A DNA stretch of 64,000 nucleotides from Serripes groenlandicus (GCA_031761405.1 JASEVX010000008.1:70497717-70561716); one strand, 5' to 3'; positions 25,401 to 31,760 are shown, counted from the first letter of the stretch. A program made the numbers and translations. The notes: a model not told the origin generated them from the sequence alone.

Positions 25401-28400
25401 TATCCGTCGTACCTGGGAAAGGGGTAACAGAACATATCCGTCGTACTTGGGAAAGGGTTAACATAACATATCCGTCGTACTTGGGAAAGGGGTAACAGAA
25501 CATATCCGTCGTACTTGGGAAAGGGGTAACAGAACATATCCGTCGAACCTGGGAAAGGGGTAACAGAACAGATTCGTCGTACGAGGGAAAGGGTTAACAG
25601 ACATAGGAACATGGACAGAATTTTATTTACGTCCCTGTAAGAACAGACGAGAGATGAGCTATATATGTTTAAAGCTTTCGTTTTGTTCCTTTTATCATTG
25701 TAATTATTTTAAAATACTTATTCCATGTCAATTTTGTTGACTAAGATAATGTTTAAACCTTATTGAACACAAATGAAATACACGCATAGAACAGTATGCT
25801 TGTAATCTGGAAATGATGTGTGTGTTTATTGCGTGGGCGCATCAGCACCAGTGCATATATTAGCTGTGTTTAGAACTACCACTGGTGCAATGGGCTTGCG
25901 CATGCGCCGTATAAATCGTCTTGATTGCGCATGCGCCGTATTTTACTGTCATCTCTCGGATATTTCCGTAGCAGTTCGTCACTAGACTGGATCTCGTTCG
26001 AATTTGCAATAGAAGATTAAGATTAGTGAACCAGTCTATTTATATGCGAGTAGGATTTTTTATAATTAAAAACCATAGTTTTTTAATAACATCCACCGCT
26101 GTCCCCATTGGTAACGTGTACTGGCGTTAAGCCATCGTGAGTCACCCATCCAGGCACTAACCGCGATGAACGTTGCTTAACTTTACACAAAGGTCAACCA
26201 CTCTACCAACGTCGCTATAAAAGCCGGTTTTCACAGCAAGGCTGTATAAGCGATATGTATACATATACCTATACCCCGTTCATTAGGAAAATGGGAATAT
26301 TTCCATAAATGCGGAGTAATTGTGCTAAAGTTTGCGATTTTAAGAATATATTAAGGGAAAAAAGACGCGCATGCGCAGACAAATATTTACAATAATTTTG
26401 GGAGATCGGGGTCAACACGTTGGAAAAAGGTATTTATGTTTTCGTTTTACGTATTTAACTAAAAAACTGTTGTTATGATGTATTTATATCATATATTTAA
26501 AAGCGGGTTTCGTATTTTTCGAATCAAACAGTATTTCTTAAGCCATAAAATGCTGATTCCCGCGCCAATTGCTGCATCTTGCAGCAACTCTTGTATATAT
26601 ATATCTATATATGGTAAGTAACCATATTACGTGCAAATCCTCCAACATGGTGTACGCAGTATATTGCAGACGATGTCCGTAATACATTTACGTAGGGGAA
26701 ACGGGAGGCACACTCTATCAGAGGCACATTCTAAATGTGTCCCGTATTCGGGCGAAAAACAAAGATCCGGTGGCTGAACACTTTTATCCAAACGGCCATG
26801 ATGTCGCAGACTTTGCCATAACGGGCCTAGAGAAGCTTAATGGTGCTGACCAATACATGAAGACCCCGGAACAGCTTTGGAAAAGCACGCTAAGGGTGTA
26901 CCGACCGTATGGCGTCAATACAAAACAGTACATCAAAAAACAGAACGGGCCTCTTAATATGACGTCAATACGTTAAGACGTCATTTTCGTTGTAATGTAA
27001 AATAATTATTCATCAAGCACCGCTGACTAAGGATGAAAGGCCGAAAGTACTAGGGCATTTAAATACTTAGCGGGTGTTTTATTATATATATATAGTATTT
27101 AACACCGATTACAACAAGTGTTCAGTTTTACCACGGCGTTTCCTGGCTAAGTTATCAGTACTATTGGTTCATTTATCCCCACAGCAGTTTGTCAGTCGTA
27201 ATGCAGCCCCCACACTCCCGGGACAATGAGGAAAAGCCATAACTTCCAATGTTAAAGTCTTGGTATGACCAGGTCGGAAAACGAACCCGATTCCTCACGC
27301 ACCCAAGGCGGACGCTTACTAACATGTACAAAAGCGATGCGTTATATTGGGAAGTGACACGTGGAACTTAGAAAACAACCTGGAAACTACATGGAAATAA
27401 CATGCATCACTGCAAAACAATAGTTAACCTGAATCCTGTATAATTTACAGGAATACCATAATGCTGCATCATATGAATCCGTTATGAAAGACATTTTTGA
27501 GTTATATGAAGAAGTTTGAAGAAGTTTATTTTTTTTCAAATATAAATTCAATAGGCCACATGACCTGTGTGAAAAACAAAATACACAAATAAACATTACA
27601 ATTGACATAGCAAGTGGAGCACATTTACCAATTTACAAGTACAAAAATTCGTAAGAGGTAACATGTCGTTTCATACGGAGAAGGTGTTGTTCAAACGTAA
27701 TAGCATATCCTTATCACCACTTTATATATACATGCTTAACAGGCAATACAATTTAATATAACACAATACAATACAATACAATACAATACAATACAATACA
27801 ATACAATATCATATAACATAACATAATACAAAATAATATGATACAATATGTCCATTACAGGCAAGGTGCATATTGACAAAAGTGTGACACATTCACAACA
27901 ATAAATGAAAATGTTATCAGTACATAAAATGTAAAGACAACACAACATTTTTTTATTTACAACTTATTTGTACATTTTACATTACCATTACAAACCATAT
28001 CTTAATTGAAAAGCTTTCATTACATATGTACATACATTTCTAAGTTTATAAACATTAGTGCATTCGAAAAGTTGTTTTAGTTTATACATGCTAGGATTGG
28101 ACCAATAATACTTAGAAATAAATCTTTTACGGAGGTCAGAATATAAATTGCATTCAGTCATAAAATGGTATTCGTCTTCGATCTTATTACATGTAATACA
28201 TTTTCTATCTTCACGTGGGATACTGTTTGGGCGATGCCACCTACCAGTTTCAATAGAAAGATTATGTGATGAGAGTAGTAACTTTGACATTGCTGCAATT
28301 AAATTATTACTGAAATTACAATTTAGATAAAACTGAAAGTTGAAAGGGACAATGGATTTGAAGAAGGTACTGCGTGGTGAATTATCAATTCTTGCATTCC

Positions 28401-31040
28401 AATTCTGTACATTATTATCACGCAATCGTTGTTTAAATTGACTCATAAAAGCAGTTTCGTTACCAACACCCTGAGCTAACCAAACTTCATAAAAACCCAA
28501 TGATGACAATAACTTCTTAAGTAAAGAAACCCACGACACTTTATTTGGATGCAACTCTTCATCAGATTTTAGAATTTCGTACATAATTTTACAATACTTT
28601 AAATCATCACTATTTTTTATTTTTAACCAATATTTTACAATTCGAGTATGTCTATTGTAGGCTAGGGGAAATCTACCTAAGACGCTGTAAACAAAATCAT
28701 TTTGTGTACAACGTTTTACGTGTAAAATACGTTTGCAATATTGTGTGTGAATACGTTCGACACTATTTGCCTTATGGAAACCCCATACTTCACTTGAGTA
28801 GTTCAAAATGGGTAAAATCAACTTGTCAAAGAGATCAAGTCTATGTTTCACGCTGACATTAGGAAAATTATATAAGTATTTATTTAGTCTAAAAATAGCT
28901 TTTTGTGCTTTATCAGCGAGATTTGCCTGTGTTGTATAAAACGAGCCACCTGAAGAAAAGACAACACCTAGATAAGAAAGAGACTTGACTATCTCAAGAT
29001 TTTCCCCATTAAATGTAAACTTTAGATTCCTTGGCAAAGCACCGCCTTTTCTGAAAATATTTTTTTTAGTTTTCTGTACATTTATTTTTAGTTTCCACCT
29101 ACCACAATATGTATTCAAGCTTTTTAATCCATTTTGCAAACCCTCCGCCGAGTTAGAAAATACAACAATGTCATCAGCGTAAAGTAAAATGAACATTTTT
29201 GTCATATACATATCTATACCTTTAAAACCATCTAATTCTAGGTGTTCTTCGATGTCATTAATGAACATTGAAAACATAAATGGAGACAGAGATTCGCCTT
29301 GGCGTACGCCTAAAAAGCACGAAAACTTGTTAGTTAATCTATTATTAAACTTAACACGTGATTTAACACTACTGTACATACTTTTCAGAATTATCATCAT
29401 TTTACCGCGAATACCGAGTTTTATAAGTTTAGACCACAGACTATTTCGTTCAATATAATCAAAAGCTTTGCTGAAATCTATAAAGCTACAATATAGTTTT
29501 TTACCTTGATTTATCATATGCGTAATTATACCATGAAGTACGAAAATATTGTCAGTAGTGCTCATACCACTGCGAAAACCCGCCTGGGCCTCGATGCATG
29601 CATTGTAACGTTCAGCCCATGAAGTCAAGCAGTTATTTAAAATACGTGTGAAAAGTTTACCCAATACACTCAATAAAGTTATACCCCTTAATTTTCAGGG
29701 TTACGAATGGACCCTTTCTTATGAAGAGGTATTATGTATCCTTCTGACCATGTTTCTGGAAAATAACCAGTTTTGAAAATAACATTAAACAGTGATTGTA
29801 AATAAGGGGTTTGTACAGTATTTCCATATATAAAATATTCATTTAAGAAATTATTCGGACCTGCACTTTTACTGAGTTTTAGTTGTTTAATACCTTTATT
29901 AATCTCTGATATAGTAACGTCGACATCCAATTCATGAAACATAACTTGGAATTCGTCGCGTTCAAAACGTTCGTTGAAATAAATGATGTCCTCATCGGCT
30001 TGAAAAAATGGATCTTCAGGATTGTTTACTGCTTTGAAATATACTTCAAAAGATGACAAAGGTATATCTGGAGATTTTACATGAGCTTACTGTTTTAACA
30101 TTTTCCAGTAAAGTTTGGCATTATTATGTCTATATTGCTCCAAAGTTTTTGTTCTATCGTCTAGATATTTTTTTTACAGGTTTTCATCGTGCATTTATAT
30201 TTAGATCTGGCCTTTACGAGTAACAATCTATTTTCATTTGAAGGACAACTACGATATTTGTTTAAAAAGCGTAAAAACATATCTCTTTCTTGGAAACACT
30301 CATCTGTAAACCAGGGGTTATTACCCGACCTCGTTTTGTTATAATTATTATCATTTGTATGCACAATAGATTTAAACAAACCATCAGTAACATTGTTCAA
30401 AAGCTCAAAAAATTGGGTTAAACTGGAATCTACACCACCATCCGTCGAGCAGTTATTGGTAAAAATAGTCAATGTGCTTAGTTCATCAACAAATATATCC
30501 GTATTTATTGTGTTTACAAAATTATTAGCTAGATCATTTCTCCATCTATATTTAGAATTTATCTCGTCATGTTCTACATATAACCAAAAACGTATTGCTA
30601 TCTGCAGTGCTGACAATAGGTCAAAGGTCGTTTGACAAACTTATTCCATGGGTTATTAATGGAAACACACGAATAGCACAGGTACTCTAACAATGCTCAT
30701 GTTAACCTGTATTTTCTGGAAATGCTGAACATATCGAACGACACCCAGTATTTCACTCGGCTTTTCCGTAAATGTGTACACCCAGGGTCGCTTGGATAAC
30801 GCAGTGGGTATGTAACATAGAAAATGATACAGTATAAACAAGAATGTACAGAACATACATAATACCAACATGAAATTGTTTATCATTATTCACTTACCTT
30901 GATTCGAGTGACTGAATCCTTGTCTTGAGATGTGATGACTTTCGACTTGGTATAGAGGTCATTGCCATGACATCACTTCCTGGAGTATCTGGGTAATCTT
31001 TACTCTTTACTTGGTACACCCCAAGTACATCATTGCTCAT
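1186..31040 (-). CDS. BHMT: BHMT-like betaine-homocysteine S-methyltransferase gene, seven coding exons (join)
   Basis: Seen: exons at 30898-31040, 20568-20784, 14442-14636, 10727-10838, 7012-7193, 4020-4101 and 1186-1472 join in consistent phase (2, 0, 0, 1, 0, 1) into about 405 codons; human BHMT has 406 residues. The order of conserved blocks matches the family: [77 protein letters not shown]. Known: BHMT moves a methyl group from betaine to homocysteine, giving dimethylglycine and methionine, in the cytosol, using zinc held by three cysteines; those cysteines are present here in exons 5 and 7. The AEGY motif replaces the vertebrate GDGG motif, as I recall for invertebrate BHMT-like proteins, so substrate preference could differ. 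Introns are 10.1, 5.9, 3.6, 3.5, 2.9 and 2.5 kb and mostly repeats. Doubts: exon 1, and the exon 3 acceptor. Whether the gene is expressed cannot be told from sequence. Confidence 0.85.
1490..1632. repeat. 21-bp minisatellite in BHMT intron 6
   Basis: Six to seven units of about 21 bp built on AATTTACACTTTACAAAATA. It lies immediately upstream (gene sense) of the exon 7 acceptor. Confidence 0.85.
1633..2263. other. Intron 6 sequence with one dispersed repeat fragment
   Basis: No gene seen. The stretch near 1720-1860 (AACTGCTGCTGTA, TTTTATCACTGACT, ATAATGA) resembles 10990-11110 (AACTGCTACTGTA, TTTTATCACTGACT, ATAATAAATGA), so both are old copies of one dispersed repeat. Confidence 0.45.
2264..2383. 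repeat. Empty copy of a ~118-bp local duplication
   Basis: Runs from CTTTTTGGTTTTGACTTATT through a T-run to CTCAAATGTTGTTGTG. The second copy, at 2493-3642, has the same left and right halves but is split by a 1.03-kb element. Confidence 0.85.
2549..3582 (+). mobile_element. Non-autonomous element with ~165-bp tandem core, inserted in a local duplicate
   Basis: The boundaries come from comparison with the uninterrupted copy at 2264-2383. The 5' end AGATCACCTATAGAGCC includes a small hairpin (GAGCCAAAGGCTC). The core has about four units with CTTGTCCAAAAGTACTG near 2736, 2904, 3072 and 3230. The 3' end has a hairpin (GGGCCATCTTGGCCC, 3559-3574) followed by CTCTTGTTTT. Insertion was into a T-run. 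The architecture suggests a Helentron-like non-autonomous element, which is inference. Short reading frames across the core are not genes. Confidence 0.75.
3643..4019. other. BHMT intron 6, 5' part
   Basis: Unique-looking AT-rich intron. The plus-strand open frame at 3672-4037 runs antisense across the end of exon 6 and shows no protein features I recognise. Confidence 0.4.
4020..4101 (-). CDS. BHMT: BHMT-like gene, exon 6
   Basis: This 82-bp exon encodes [17 protein letters not shown] and then [10 protein letters not shown], and supplies the first base of the Asp codon completed by exon 7. The VPYRTTP block is characteristic of invertebrate BHMT-like proteins and falls exactly where the protein needs it, between exons 5 and 7. 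The acceptor is TGATTGTAG before 4101 (phase 0) and the donor is ACAG|GTACTCC after 4020 (phase 1). Both phases fit the neighbours. The exon is short and easily missed by frame-length filters. Confidence 0.93.
4134..4160. repeat. Short (CAATA)n microsatellite
   Basis: About four to five CAATA units. The same motif forms the LINE tail region at 27746-27810. Confidence 0.8.
4206..4620. mobile_element. Palindromic MITE-like elements, adjacent pair
   Basis: An inverted repeat with arms near 4206-4249 and 4305-4355 shares TTTATTTATTATCACTTTTA with its reverse complement. A second inverted pair has arms ATCACATAAAG (about 4360) and CTTTATGTGAT (about 4588). No transposase is seen. Non-autonomous DNA elements are the likely explanation. 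Confidence 0.6.
4621..5210. repeat. Intron 5 sequence with an 11-bp minisatellite (4865-4920)
   Basis: Five units of ACACAGGTGAC lie in otherwise unremarkable AT-rich intron. No coding signal is recognised. Confidence 0.6.
5211..6597. mobile_element. Foldback element interrupted by a 1.1-kb inverted-repeat element
   Basis: Outer arms: ATGGCGCAGTCTACG at about 5218 and its reverse complement at about 6570-6590. Inside the left part is a hairpin with about 90-bp arms (5249-5318 and 5363-5447, sharing GTTTGAGAACAGGTTC and CGGAGATAGG). A second inverted pair, GGTTCACACTA (about 5462) and TAGTGTGAAC (about 6547), bounds a nested element rich in AACGTTNG motifs. No transposase frame is recognised. 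Confidence 0.6.
6716..6990 (+). mobile_element. tRNA-derived SINE-like copy
   Basis: The head has a Pol III A-box-like TAGTTCAGTCGGTAG and a B-box-like GAGTTTGAACGCC. The tail is ACGGCGTTTAAACCCCG followed by AATAAATCAATCAAAC, a tail shared with the copies at 12283-12740. Confidence 0.6.
7012..7193 (-). CDS. BHMT: BHMT-like gene, exon 5 (first zinc cysteine)
   Basis: This 182-bp exon encodes [39 protein letters not shown] and [18 protein letters not shown]. The Cys in GLNCALGP lines up with the first zinc ligand of BHMT (VNCHFDP in human), and the segment contributes strands and helices of the TIM barrel. The acceptor is TTACAAAAG before 7193; the exon begins with the two bases completing the Gly codon opened by exon 4. 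The donor is TGCAAG|GTAGTA after 7012, phase 0, which fits exon 6. Confidence 0.95.
7194..8100. other. BHMT intron 4, 3' part
   Basis: No gene seen. It holds fragments of a dispersed repeat ending in a CCCACATACGAC-like motif (7227-7257 and about 7715-7745) and a GACGGAC low-complexity patch (7592-7623). Confidence 0.4.
8101..8366. mobile_element. Palindromic MITE copy (family of 62542-62804)
   Basis: The ends AGAAAACCAACATT and AATGTTGGTTTCCTCG form inverted repeats. The interior has GGATTTTCTGTTTCAGGAAT and GACGGAATGTGTCGGCCCGG, shared with the copies at 52713, 60618 and 62542. Confidence 0.75.
8367..9159. other. BHMT intron 4, no feature recognised
   Basis: AT-rich unique-looking sequence. 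I see no exon, array or element. Confidence 0.4.
9160..10592. repeat. 37-38-bp minisatellite in BHMT intron 4
   Basis: About 38 copies of a unit containing TTCAACGATGTTTATATGGA. Subtypes differ after ACTATTTC (CCCTTGT, CCCTGT, ATCTGT, CACTGT). CCCCTTGT types cluster at the left and ATCTGT types in the middle, so the array has internal block structure. Confidence 0.95.
10727..10838 (-). CDS. BHMT: BHMT-like gene, exon 4
   Basis: This 112-bp exon encodes [19 protein letters not shown], then [18 protein letters not shown], and opens the Gly codon shared with exon 5. [10 protein letters not shown] corresponds to the family block AEYFEHVEEA of human BHMT, whose Glu contacts substrate in the active site; that Glu is kept here. 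The acceptor is TTAATTTAAG before 10838 (phase 0) and the donor is GCAG|GTACAT after 10727 (phase 1). The exon lies only about 135 bp from the end of the 37-bp array. Confidence 0.95.
10839..11242. repeat. Intron 3: dispersed repeat fragment and a small ~17-bp array
   Basis: 10990-11110 resembles 1720-1860. At 11125-11210 there are about four units around ATAACTCGAACAAGACG / ATAACTCGTACAAGACG. Confidence 0.6.
11243..12245. repeat. 57-bp minisatellite in BHMT intron 3
   Basis: About 17 units, each with GTCTACTGTATGGATTTATT and TTAGTTGTCCCGTTACATTG. Units with the full CCCG are 57 bp; those lacking one C are 56 bp. Because 57 is a multiple of three, the right half stays open on the minus strand for 141 codons as a 19-residue repeat. 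I do not call that a gene. Confidence 0.95.
12283..12760 (+). mobile_element. Two adjacent tRNA-derived SINE-like copies
   Basis: The first copy has a tRNA-like head at 12280-12352: 7-bp acceptor-like pairing GCCGAGT/GCTCGGC, A-box-like GAGTCGGTAGAG, B-box GAGTTCGAATCC. The T stem is one base short, so it is not a functional tRNA. It ends near 12540 with GCCGTCATATGACTG and AAATCAATCAC. A second tail with GCCGTCATATGACTG and ACGGCGTTAAACCCC ends near 12745. Confidence 0.65.
12761..13204. other. Intron 3 with a dispersed repeat fragment
   Basis: 12830-13045 resembles the family at 59330-59545 and 63480-63692 (shared end TCTGCTGCAGATGTTTT). No coding signal. Confidence 0.5.
13205..14143. repeat. 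15-bp minisatellite in BHMT intron 3
   Basis: About 60 units of ACATTGTTGAAACAG with ACTG and GATTGTTG variants. A repeated order of variants (the GATACTGACATT pair at 13401 and 13896, 495 bp apart) shows an internal block duplication. The 15-bp period keeps frames open on both strands (pentapeptide repeats, up to 370 codons on minus). I take these as artefacts of the period. Confidence 0.95.
14144..14360. other. Intron 3 spacer, no feature seen
   Basis: Short AT-rich sequence between the 15-bp array and the duplicated exon end. Confidence 0.4.
14361..14438 (-). pseudogene. Decayed partial copy of BHMT exon 3 end with splice donor
   Basis: A 78-bp direct repeat of 14439-14516, which is the last 25 codons of exon 3 plus the start of its donor. 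The copy keeps ATCGACAAGATGTTTAAG followed by GTAATG, a plausible donor. It has a 1-bp deletion relative to exon 3 and several substitutions, so it is out of frame. It lies directly downstream of the true donor. Confidence 0.88.
14442..14636 (-). CDS. BHMT: BHMT-like gene, exon 3
   Basis: Encodes [55 protein letters not shown] and [17 protein letters not shown] matches human ARQVADE. YYG lines up with the FYA segment of human BHMT, which carries an active-site tyrosine. The donor is TTTAAG|GTATGG after 14442, phase 0, matching exon 4. Protein similarity places the start at 14636, but the two bases before it are AT, not AG. The nearest in-frame canonical acceptor is GAAAAG before 14615, which would remove the seven residues YYGHREK. 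A large minisatellite begins about 20 bp upstream. Confidence is high that this is the exon and lower for its exact start. Confidence 0.9.
14658..18925. repeat. 33-34-bp minisatellite in BHMT intron 2, two subfamilies
   Basis: About 127 units of 32-34 bp. From 14658 to about 17040 the unit is mostly 34 bp with CTCGAACATAGTAAAATACG and GGACATATCAACTA. From about 17050 it is mostly 32-33 bp with CTCGAATATAGGAAAATACG mixed with CTCGAACATGGTAAA units. Several blocks recur (for example CATGGGAAATATATTCATAT near 15255, 15830, 16350 and 16450), indicating repeated block duplication. Confidence 0.95.
18926..19425. repeat. 34-bp minisatellite in intron 2 (same family as intron 1 array)
   Basis: About 15 units of GATTCGTCGTACCTGGGAAA plus GGGGTAACAGAACA. 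The first ~190 bp repeat the unit order of the start of the array at 22498-25610. Confidence 0.95.
19440..20222. repeat. 44-bp minisatellite in BHMT intron 2
   Basis: About 17-18 units with AAGTAACTGGATACATTGTC and ATACAAGAACGCAATAATCC. Variants ATAATCCCTAC and ATAATCCGTAAA alternate in blocks. Confidence 0.95.
20223..20567. other. BHMT intron 2, 5' end
   Basis: About 345 bp of unique-looking AT-rich sequence next to the exon 2 donor. It is one of the few array-free stretches of this intron. Confidence 0.5.
20568..20784 (-). CDS. BHMT: BHMT-like gene, exon 2
   Basis: Encodes [40 protein letters not shown] and [20 protein letters not shown], ending IALT. This matches the N-terminal barrel of BHMT (human GILERLNAGE, FALEKRGYVKAGPWTPE, LRAGSNVMQTFT). 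The donor ACC|GTAAGT after 20568 is a consensus site, phase 0. Two acceptors are possible. AAG before 20784 gives phase 2 and joins exon 1 in frame through [18 protein letters not shown] before 20758 gives phase 1, starting at GLIERL, and would need a different first exon. I chose 20784 because it fits the upstream ATG exon. Confidence 0.92.
20785..21479. other. BHMT intron 1, 3' end
   Basis: No exon seen. 21371-21475 resembles part of a dispersed repeat (GCAGACAACCTTTGAAAACA) also present near 62150 and 63510. Confidence 0.45.
21480..22455. repeat. 19-bp AT-rich minisatellite in BHMT intron 1
   Basis: About 50 units of TAGATATGTACTATATGTG, with TTTG variants. The sequence is near-alternating purine-pyrimidine and prone to slippage. 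Confidence 0.95.
22498..25610. repeat. 34-bp minisatellite in BHMT intron 1, with higher-order blocks
   Basis: About 92 units of 32-35 bp (GATTCGTCGTACCTGGGAAA + GGGGTAACATAACA). A marker unit with GGGACAACATAACAGATTTG recurs at about 23190, 23392, 23729, 23986 and 24495, always followed by TATATGGG-type units, so blocks of about five to six units have been copied. The right third has a separate subtype with CATATCCGTCGTACTTGGG. The array begins at the end of a dispersed repeat copy (22440-22500). Long minus-strand frames across it are not genes. Confidence 0.95.
25611..26114. other. Intron 1 segment with paired GCGCATGCGC palindromes
   Basis: GCGCATGCGC occurs at 25898-25907 and 25927-25936 inside a short direct repeat (GCGCATGCGCCGTAT), and again at 26367-26376. 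It matches the NRF-1 site consensus. Inverted arms GCACCAGTG/CACTGGTGC lie near 25845 and 25880. No exon is recognised. Confidence 0.5.
26115..26218 (-). mobile_element. 5S rRNA-derived SINE or 5S pseudogene fragment
   Basis: On the minus strand AAGTTAAGCAACGTT, then CGGTTAGTGCCTGGATGGG and TGAC follow the internal control region of 5S rRNA (box A region through box C) in the right order and spacing. Upstream lies GTTGGTAGAGTGG, a tRNA-type A-box. The mixture suggests a 5S/tRNA-type SINE rather than a working 5S gene. Confidence 0.6.
26219..26611. other. Intron 1, no gene recognised
   Basis: AT-rich sequence with a third GCGCATGCGC (26367-26376) and a TATATATATA patch just before the Penelope-like remnant. 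Confidence 0.4.
26612..26976 (+). pseudogene. Penelope-like element remnant: GIY-YIG endonuclease domain
   Basis: In frame from [15 protein letters not shown] through a TAA stop (26680-26682) to [15 protein letters not shown], then [19 protein letters not shown], and after a short gap [18 protein letters not shown], ending at a TAA at 26974-26976. This is the C-terminal GIY-YIG nuclease domain typical of Penelope-like retroelements: VY...C..C, Y.YVGET, and a basic tail ending P.GVN. Only the end of the element is present and the reverse transcriptase is not found. The internal stop shows it is dead. It is on the strand opposite to the host gene. Confidence 0.75.
27014..27082 (+). other. Possible decayed hammerhead-ribozyme-like fold downstream of the Penelope remnant
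   Basis: Closing arms CACCGCT and AGCGGGTG pair with one bulge. Inside are CTGACTAAGGATGA, GGCCGAAAGTA and a second pairing AAGTA/TACTT. Penelope-like elements often carry hammerhead motifs. The CTGANGA core is imperfect here, so this is tentative. Confidence 0.3.
27115..27330 (+). mobile_element. SINE-like copy, single middle segment
   Basis: Contains TTTACCACGGCGTTTCCTGG, GTACTATTGGTTCATTTATC and CAGTCGTAATGCA in the same order as the 70-bp satellite unit. Then come GCCATAACTTCC, TGGTATGACC, and a reversed tRNA-like head (CGAACCCGATTCCTC, AAGGCGGACGCTTACTAAC). An unexpanded member of the satellite-seeding family. Confidence 0.65.
27331..27743. other. Intron 1, no feature recognised
   Basis: Unique-looking sequence. 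No exon or element seen. Confidence 0.4.
27744..30640 (-). mobile_element. 5'-truncated non-LTR retrotransposon (LINE)
   Basis: Holds a reverse transcriptase and C-terminal zinc-knuckle region but no endonuclease domain, so it is truncated at the 5' side (near 30640). The 3' side ends in a (TATTG)n tail (27746-27810 on the plus strand as CAATA repeats). It lies in BHMT intron 1 in the same direction as the gene. I cannot assign the clade with certainty. Confidence 0.85.
27988..30616 (-). pseudogene. LINE ORF2: reverse transcriptase, broken by frameshifts and a stop
   Basis: Three open pieces read in order. 30161-30616 is the segment before the RT domain. 29688-30059 covers the RT N-terminal part, with [14 protein letters not shown] and [18 protein letters not shown]. 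27988-29673 (561 codons) holds [24 protein letters not shown] (about residue 64), [20 protein letters not shown] (about 122), YADD (165-168) and, near the C-terminus, the zinc motif [17 protein letters not shown]. Breaks: a 1-bp loss at about 29688 (after NPEN the frame resumes as [17 protein letters not shown]), an in-frame TAA near 30090, and a frameshift in an A-run near 30170. Known: such proteins copy the element's RNA at the target site. This copy cannot make a full product. Confidence 0.88.
30641..30897. other. Intron 1, 5' end
   Basis: Short unique-looking intron beside the exon 1 donor. Nothing recognised. Confidence 0.4.
30898..31040 (-). CDS. BHMT: Probable exon 1 of the BHMT-like gene
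   Basis: An open frame of 47 codons starts at ATG 31040, directly after an in-frame TGA, and ends at a consensus donor TCAAG|GTAAGTG after 30898, phase 2. It encodes [17 protein letters not shown], then [17 protein letters not shown] and [13 protein letters not shown]. The phase matches the acceptor at 20784 of exon 2 and brings the joined protein to about 405 residues. The N-terminal sequence itself is not one I recognise; BHMT N-termini before the first barrel strand are variable. It could belong to another transcript, and the 10.1-kb gap to exon 2 contains a LINE and 4 kb of satellite, so the link is inference. Confidence 0.5.
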
Positions 31041-31408
31041 TCAAATTGCGTTTTAATAAATCTTTTATATTTTGTTTACGTTATCCTCCGTGTTCACATG
31101 AACAAATTCTTGAAGTTATAATATTGTTTATATTCTATGTTTGTGTTAAACTATATAATCTAAACTGATATATAACAACGGAATGTAATACGTTGTACAG
31201 TTATAGCGTCGAGGTATGCGTTATCTCCTTCATTATGTACAGGGTAAAGAAGAAACATTCCGCCTAACTGCGACAGCAAACAATTATGTGTGTATGTATT
31301 TCGATAGTTTACGTTCTTTCTAATGATGAAAGTTGTTTTCACCGAACGATCTGTTACGAGCTGACTCACCTGAATCTATGTAGTTTGCAAAAACCTCGAT
31401 ATTGCCAT
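31041..31408. other. Upstream region of the BHMT-like gene
   Basis: AT-rich sequence between the putative start and the first satellite. No clear TATA box or CpG island. 31330-31390 resembles 59640-59700 (TTACGAGCTG, CTGAATCT, GTTTGCA), so part of it is dispersed repeat. Confidence 0.4.
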
Positions 31409-31760
31409 TGGTGATAAAAGAGTGAATGGTTATTGGAATGTAATGGACTGAGATAAAAGAGTGAATGGTTATTGGAATGTAATGGACTGAGATAAAAGAG
31501 TGAATGGTTATTGGAATGTAATGGACTGAGATTGATTGTTTGGAATGTAATGGACTGAGATAAAAGAGTGAATGGTTATTGGAATGTACTGGACTGAGAT
31601 AAAAGAGTGAATGGTTATTGGAATGTAATGGACTGAGATAAAAGAGTGAATGGTTATTGGAATGTAATGGACTGAGACTGGTTATTGGAATGTAATGGAC
31701 TGAGACTGGTTATTGGAATGTAATGGACTGAGACTGGTTATTGGCATGTAATGGACTGAG
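31409..31760. repeat. 39-bp and 28-bp minisatellite
   Basis: Five or so units of GAGATAAAAGAGTGAATGGT + TATTGGAATGTAATGGACT, then three shortened units (GAGACTGGTTATTGGAATG...). Confidence 0.95.

Noticed and set aside
22862..25612. Minus-strand open frames up to 436 codons
   Set aside because: The frames follow the 34-bp repeat and overlap each other in several phases. They are an array artefact.
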